Translations under genes and position numbers: made by a program
Assembly (NCBI GenBank): GCA_021797415.1
Contig: JAJZZT010000112.1
Location: 1-7,786, forward strand
From: Bacillota bacterium
GTDB lineage: Bacteria; Bacillota; Bacilli; Alicyclobacillales; SLC66
Direction: 5' to 3'
Length of the DNA: 7,786 nucleotides
Shown: piece after piece, positions 4,704 through 7,786 of the stretch
Position numbering within the stretch: position 1 is the first letter of the stretch
Layout: every line of letters begins with the position of its first letter
The notes under the pieces: generated by a model
Database searches by the model: none
What the model saw: only the letters and a program-made list of their open reading frames with translations
What the model was told of the DNA's origin: nothing

Positions 4704-4762
4704 CCCAGGGGACATGGGATAAACCAAATTTCGCCAGGCGATCTGATCCCATGTCCCCTGGG
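4704..4762. repeat. 59-bp compact palindromic repeat with 17-bp perfect inverted ends
   Basis: CCCAGGGGACATGGGAT (4704-4720) is the exact reverse complement of 4746-4762. The 25-base centre includes the mini-palindrome CGCC-A-GGCG. The stretch CAGGCGATCTGAT (4735-4747) is identical to 2911-2923 of the 126-bp element, so this is a short form of the same family. It follows the DUF6199-like gene. A GC-rich stretch ending GGCTTCGCGCCCAGG abuts its left arm. Confidence 0.9.
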
Positions 4763-4786
4763 GTGATGCATCAGCCTCTCTGGACG

Positions 4787-4808
4787 GTGTGCAACGGGTG
4801 TGCAACGG
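4787..4808. repeat. Perfect tandem 11-bp duplication
   Basis: GTGTGCAACGG occurs twice in a row (4787-4797 and 4798-4808), 44 bp upstream of the GTG start at 4853. Eleven-base spacing puts both copies on one DNA face, as for a paired operator, though no promoter with good spacing is visible beside it. It may be simple slippage. Confidence 0.8.
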
Positions 4809-4852
4809 ATGATCAATGCCGTTGAGTCCTGAACTATGCGGGAGGGGTGTTA

Positions 4853-5008
4853 GTGGAGGATACCCGGAGTACTCAATGGAGCCATCGATTGAGAAGAATC
4901 ATTCTGCTCGCGCTGGCTGTTTGCTTGCCTGTCTTACTCTATGTATTGCTGCACTTAAAATCGTATCAGTTGGGTCGGATTGCACAGTTTTTTGGAATTC
5001 ATGGATAA
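4853..5008 (+). CDS. Small membrane protein, 51 residues, unknown
   Basis: GTG 4853 has GGAGGGG (4841-4847) five bases upstream. GTG 4847 is in frame but lies on that ribosome-binding site. The product begins with a polar, basic stretch (VEDTRSTQWSHRLRR). One hydrophobic helix follows (about 16-35, IILLALAVCLPVLLYVLLHL), then a short tail, KSYQLGRIAQFFGIHG. Basic residues before the helix predict a cytoplasmic N-terminus. No family is recognised. Base composition here is AT-richer than in argJ or the glycosyltransferase. The next small ORF starts 41 bp downstream and the two may be co-transcribed. Frames other than this one lack a good ribosome-binding site over the same stretch. Confidence 0.65.
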   Translation: MEDTRSTQWSHRLRRIILLALAVCLPVLLYVLLHLKSYQLGRIAQFFGIHG

Positions 5009-5049
5009 AATAGAGGCGGCAATTTCATCCGTTCTGTTGCGGAGCTACC

Positions 5050-5271
5050 ATGCCATTACTCCGAAGAAAGATAGGCGGAATATGGATGTTTATGGGCTCT
5101 GGTCACGAAACGTGGAATCGTGCGAAAAGCAGTCTGAAGCATTTAAAAAAGAGCGGAATTCCCACTGGACTTCAGGGAATAGGGGGCGTCACGAGCCTGC
5201 TTGTTCAAAAAGGCCATATAATTTTGATGGGAAGCCAAAAAGCACGTCCGCGAAAAATGATAGATCTGTAA
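5050..5271 (+). CDS. Small soluble protein, 73 residues, unknown
   Basis: ATG 5050 has GCGGAG five bases upstream. The product starts with a basic, hydrophobic segment (MPLLRRKIGGIWMFMGSG). A helical region follows (HETWNRAKSSLKHLKKSGIP), then a glycine-rich, beta-like part (LQGIGGVTSLLVQKGHIILMG) and a basic end (RPRKMIDL). The pattern of tryptophan, helix and a following SGIP resembles the start of small alpha/beta domains, but I cannot name one. The competing frame over 4980-5315 reads as low-complexity, Lys/Arg/Ser-rich and lacks a ribosome-binding site. The gene lies 41 bp after the membrane peptide ORF, and the pair may form a two-gene unit. Confidence is moderate because no homologue is recognised. 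Confidence 0.58.
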   Translation: MPLLRRKIGGIWMFMGSGHETWNRAKSSLKHLKKSGIPTGLQGIGGVTSLLVQKGHIILMGSQKARPRKMIDL

Positions 5272-5349
5272 CCTTTCACGCAGTTGATGCGTCTATATTA
5301 AAGATCCGACTATGATTCCGCCAGAGATGGTATAAGGAATGATCATCCC

Positions 5350-6099
5350 ATGAGCTATCGAAAGACACGGATAGGATCCGTGTTTGTGCTCGGTGTATGC
5401 ATGATGGCGCTCTCTGCTCCCGGGGTATCCGCCGCCGCTGTACAAGGCGGACAACCTGTCGTGAATGCCAGAGCGCTTAATGGTCTTGGCACGCTCGCTT
5501 TTTGCTGGCGTCACGATGTCTGGACGGTGCGAGACGGGCGGGTTCATAATATGGGAGCGGGGGTTCTCCCAACGCTCTCCACCTCCGGCCGGTACGTCGC
5601 TTATATGAAGGAGGGCGGATCGAGTTCGGGAACGCTCTGGGTGGCGCGCACCGACGGGAGTGGACATCCGGTCGCGCCGCTTGCGAAGATACCGGTGACC
5701 GCGAACGGATATGTTTGGCTGCCAGGTACCGACCGCTTGGTTGTGGCCGCTTCATATTGGGCGTTGGGAGGACAGGGACAAAGGGGTCATAAGACCTGGG
5801 GATTTTCTTCCCCCGGCCCCCTCGAAACTTGGGTGGCGTCCCGCACTCTCTGGGTAACCCGGCCGGGAGGGATAGCCCCAAAGCCCGTTGCGGCGGCCGG
5901 ATACGGCATCTATCGTCCAGAGTGGACAGCCCATCCCGACGTGATCCTGTATGCAAAAGGTGGAGGACTGTGGCTGGTCAATATGTCGGCCGGACATCCG
6001 ATACAGGTTGTCCGCAACTTGCTGGGCTCTACGGAGAACGGTCAGTTTGGCTTTTACGGTCACCGTTTCCTGGGAAACGAATACGTCTGGGTTCCGTGA
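5350..6099 (+). CDS. Exported beta-propeller-like (PD40/TolB-type) protein
   Basis: ATG 5350 follows AAGGAA (5334-5339) at 10 bases. The 249-residue product has a clear signal peptide: basic MSYRKTR, hydrophobic VFVLGVCMMALS, and a VSA-A cleavage site near residue 28. Without a lipobox it should be released. The mature part shows repeating beta-strand units of the WD40-like/PD40 kind: LAFCWRHDVWTVRDGRV, then LPTLSTSGRYVAYMK with LWVARTDGS, then YVWLPGTDRLVVAA with LWVTRPGG, then YRPEWTAHPDVILYA with LWLVNMSAG. About four units are seen, fewer than the six or seven of a closed propeller. The protein ends abruptly at NEYVWVP, 11 bp before the hairpin of a repeat copy, so C-terminal truncation is possible. 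Its ligand is unknown. Confidence 0.85.
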   Translation: MSYRKTRIGSVFVLGVCMMALSAPGVSAAAVQGGQPVVNARALNGLGTLAFCWRHDVWTVRDGRVHNMGAGVLPTLSTSGRYVAYMKEGGSSSGTLWVARTDGSGHPVAPLAKIPVTANGYVWLPGTDRLVVAASYWALGGQGQRGHKTWGFSSPGPLETWVASRTLWVTRPGGIAPKPVAAAGYGIYRPEWTAHPDVILYAKGGGLWLVNMSAGHPIQVVRNLLGSTENGQFGFYGHRFLGNEYVWVP

Positions 6100-6109
6100 G
6101 TCGTCTGCT

Positions 6110-6145
6110 GCAGAGAGTCCGGGGATATGGGATAAAGTCCTCTGC
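6110..6145. repeat. Decayed palindromic repeat copy after the propeller gene
   Basis: GGGGATATGGGATAAAGTCC (6121-6140) matches the family arm with one change. GCAGAG (6110-6115) and CTCTGC (6140-6145) flank it as a 6-bp stem. It shares GATAAAGTCC with the copy at 4279-4301. No opposing CCCATGTCCCC arm follows, so it is a half-copy. Confidence 0.65.
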
Positions 6146-6238
6146 CGTTCGTATGCAAGAATTTGGTTAACCCACATCTCCTGCCGTAACTGACATCTAA
6201 AAAAATTGCTGGATAAGTATGATATAGAGGTTGATCTG

Positions 6239-7786
6239 ATGTTTTTTGGAATTTCCGGTTTGCTAATCGTCGTTGCCGGTTCGGTCTATATCGCGCGCGC
6301 GTTTTTTGCCGGCATGATGGACCGTGTGATCGCCGCGCTGGTCCTCGGCATCGCCCAGGTCATGATCGCCGTCTTTCTTGCCGGCGCGGTATGGCATGAT
6401 CTAACTTCTGTAAACGTGTTTTTCTGCATTGCCGTGCTGGCGTTGGCGTACACGGTGCCGCTGTCACTCTGGCGCCGCGCGTCCACAGCCGTGAACCCGC
6501 ACACTCTCTCCGCAACCTCACTCCGGATGCGGGAACGGTTGAATCTGGGCGGGATTGGCTACGCCTATGCGGGACTCGCCGCGGTCAGCCTGACCGTCAT
6601 TGCCGTGATCGGATACTTTGTGCCGCCCTTTGCGGCGGATGAATTGGGCTATCATCTGGTGACTGTGGCGACGTGGGTCCACGCAAGACAGATACTCCAG
6701 AGCCAGGTGTCTGTCTGGTCCGATGCCTATCCCAAAAATGCGGAGTTGCTCTTTACGTGGCTCTATCTCATTAAAAATAACGATTCATTGGTTCATCTGG
6801 GACAATGGCTGTTTGCTCTCTGTGGCATGGCCGCAACTGCCGGATTGGCGAGACTGCTCGGCGTATCGCGCGGCGGCGCGGTGGCGGCGGCCACCCTTTT
6901 CTTCCTGGCGCCCACGATTTTTGTGCAGGCGAGCACGGATTACGTCGACCTTGCGTTCGCTTCCATGTTTTTGGCGGCCCTGTACTTCTCCCAAGCGTAC
7001 ATGCGCCATCCGGCTGTGCGCTACAGCCTGATGGCGGGTGTGGCAGGCGGGATCGCGCTGGGAATCAAAGCGGACGGTGCCCTGTACATCGGTATCTGCG
7101 CCCTGTGGATGTTGGCCGAAGCGTTGCGGCTTAGGCGGCAAAATGGCATGAGAGGCGCTGTTTTGGCAGGACACATCAGCGCTTTTCTGGCGCCGCTGTG
7201 CGTGCTGGGACTGTATTGGTACCTGCAGGACTGGTCTCTTTACGGGAACCCGGTCTATCCGTTTCGTATAACGTTATTCGGCCATCTTCTCTTCCCTGGC
7301 TTCGGAACCGTTTCGCAGTTGGTCATGCGCCCGAACACGCCGGCTTCGCTGCTCGGATTGCCATCGTGGGAACAAATCTGGCTGGCATGGACGGGAATCC
7401 CCACCTATCTCTCCTATGACATGGTCTTCGGCGCATTCGGGCCCCAGTGGATCCTTTTGGAGTTTCCCGCATTGCTTTTGTTGACGCTTCACACCCTCTG
7501 GCGAGATCGCCGTATCTTTTTCCTGTTCATTCTCCCGCTGTGGATCATCTTCTGGCTGCAGCCCGCCAACTGGTGGGGGCGCTATACCATGTTCATGGCG
7601 GCGTTTGGCGCGATTGCCCTGGCGTACATGCTGGAGCGTTTCCGTGTGCGCGGTCTGCGGACTGCGGGGTATCTGCTGGCGCTCGTCGTGGTTGTGGCCA
7701 CATACGGGATCGGCGGCGCGCTGTCCCTGCGGCAAGGGCCGCACGGATATGGCGGAGGGCGAACGATCCTGCAGGACTTTCTTCTG
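6239..7786 (+). CDS. GT-C superfamily membrane glycosyltransferase (partial, 3' end off window)
   Basis: ATG 6239 has AGAGG (6226-6230) eight bases upstream. The frame stays open for 516 codons to the window edge. Many hydrophobic spans are visible, including about 4-25, 30-52, 58-78, 108-130, 188-208, 214-232, 240-256, 265-295 and 310-330, with more after 400. The first large outer loop carries AADELGYHL (132-140). Its Asp134-Glu135 sits where GT-C enzymes such as ArnT and PMT-type transferases have the catalytic acidic pair. Later family-like motifs are YPKNAELLFTW (164-174), ASTDYVDLAF (231-240), LGIKADG (274-280) and YGNPVYPF (335-342). Such enzymes move a sugar from a polyprenyl-phosphate donor on the outer membrane face to lipid, glycan or protein. 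The acceptor is unknown. A TATGAT at 6218-6223 could be a -10 but lacks a well-spaced -35. No partner genes for the pathway are visible in the window. Confidence 0.92.
   Translation, partial: MFFGISGLLIVVAGSVYIARAFFAGMMDRVIAALVLGIAQVMIAVFLAGAVWHDLTSVNVFFCIAVLALAYTVPLSLWRRASTAVNPHTLSATSLRMRERLNLGGIGYAYAGLAAVSLTVIAVIGYFVPPFAADELGYHLVTVATWVHARQILQSQVSVWSDAYPKNAELLFTWLYLIKNNDSLVHLGQWLFALCGMAATAGLARLLGVSRGGAVAAATLFFLAPTIFVQASTDYVDLAFASMFLAALYFSQAYMRHPAVRYSLMAGVAGGIALGIKADGALYIGICALWMLAEALRLRRQNGMRGAVLAGHISAFLAPLCVLGLYWYLQDWSLYGNPVYPFRITLFGHLLFPGFGTVSQLVMRPNTPASLLGLPSWEQIWLAWTGIPTYLSYDMVFGAFGPQWILLEFPALLLLTLHTLWRDRRIFFLFILPLWIIFWLQPANWWGRYTMFMAAFGAIALAYMLERFRVRGLRTAGYLLALVVVVATYGIGGALSLRQGPHGYGGGRTILQDFLL

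Noticed and set aside
2883..4762. CRISPR array explanation for the repeats
   Set aside because: Copies are irregularly spaced, in both orientations, separated by genes, and palindromic over long arms. No cas genes are present.
4980..5315. 111-codon + strand frame overlapping the 73-residue ORF
   Set aside because: It has no ribosome-binding site, a low-complexity basic translation, and overlaps both small ORFs that have good Shine-Dalgarno sequences.
5337..5353. CATGGGAT on the minus strand at the start of the propeller gene, resembling the repeat arm
   Set aside because: Only eight bases match, without the GGGGA flank or a pairing arm. It overlaps a start codon and is probably chance.

Overview
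The window looks like a stretch of Bacillota chromosome. Most genes have strong purine-rich Shine-Dalgarno sequences, TTG and GTG starts are used beside ATG, and two hairpin-plus-T-run terminators are clear. Coding GC is moderate to high, with AT-richer islands at about 1080-1625 and 4840-5330. A spore-former of the Alicyclobacillaceae type would fit, but that is an impression. No rRNA, tRNA, CRISPR array, transposase or phage gene was seen. All supported genes are on the + strand.

Layout. 1-310: a possible tail of an upstream gene, a small hairpin and a 66-residue unknown ORF. 311-600: a self-contained unit with an extended -10 promoter over a 13-bp palindrome, a foldable leader, a 50-residue single-span membrane peptide and a strong terminator. 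761-1069: a divergent HU-family DNA-binding protein (TTG start) with its terminator. 1153-1341: a 62-residue ORF holding one Asp-box (BNR/YCF48-like) unit, in an AT-rich island. 1558-1586: probable argJ promoter with a possible ArgR half-site. 1641-2885: argJ. 3038-3562: a GNAT N-acetyltransferase of the short ArgA-like type. 3813-4274: a small lipoprotein. 4468-4677: a DUF6199-like two-span membrane protein. 4853-5008 and 5050-5271: two small unknown ORFs. 5350-6099: an exported beta-propeller-like protein. 6239-7786: a GT-C superfamily membrane glycosyltransferase running off the window.

Only argJ and the GNAT gene make obvious metabolic sense together: both could supply the acetylated glutamate/ornithine steps of arginine synthesis. 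The rest read as single-gene units.

The most striking feature is a dispersed palindromic repeat family built on GGGGACATGGGATA. It has at least six full, half or decayed copies between 2883 and 6145. The copies sit at or just after the 3' ends of argJ, the GNAT, the lipoprotein, the DUF6199 protein and the propeller gene. The longest is a 126-bp element with 19-bp perfect terminal inverted repeats that include argJ's stop codon. Inverted half-copies also bracket the GNAT gene, and one abuts a perfect 32-bp palindrome. This resembles a REP/MITE-type family moved in trans by an enzyme not in this window.
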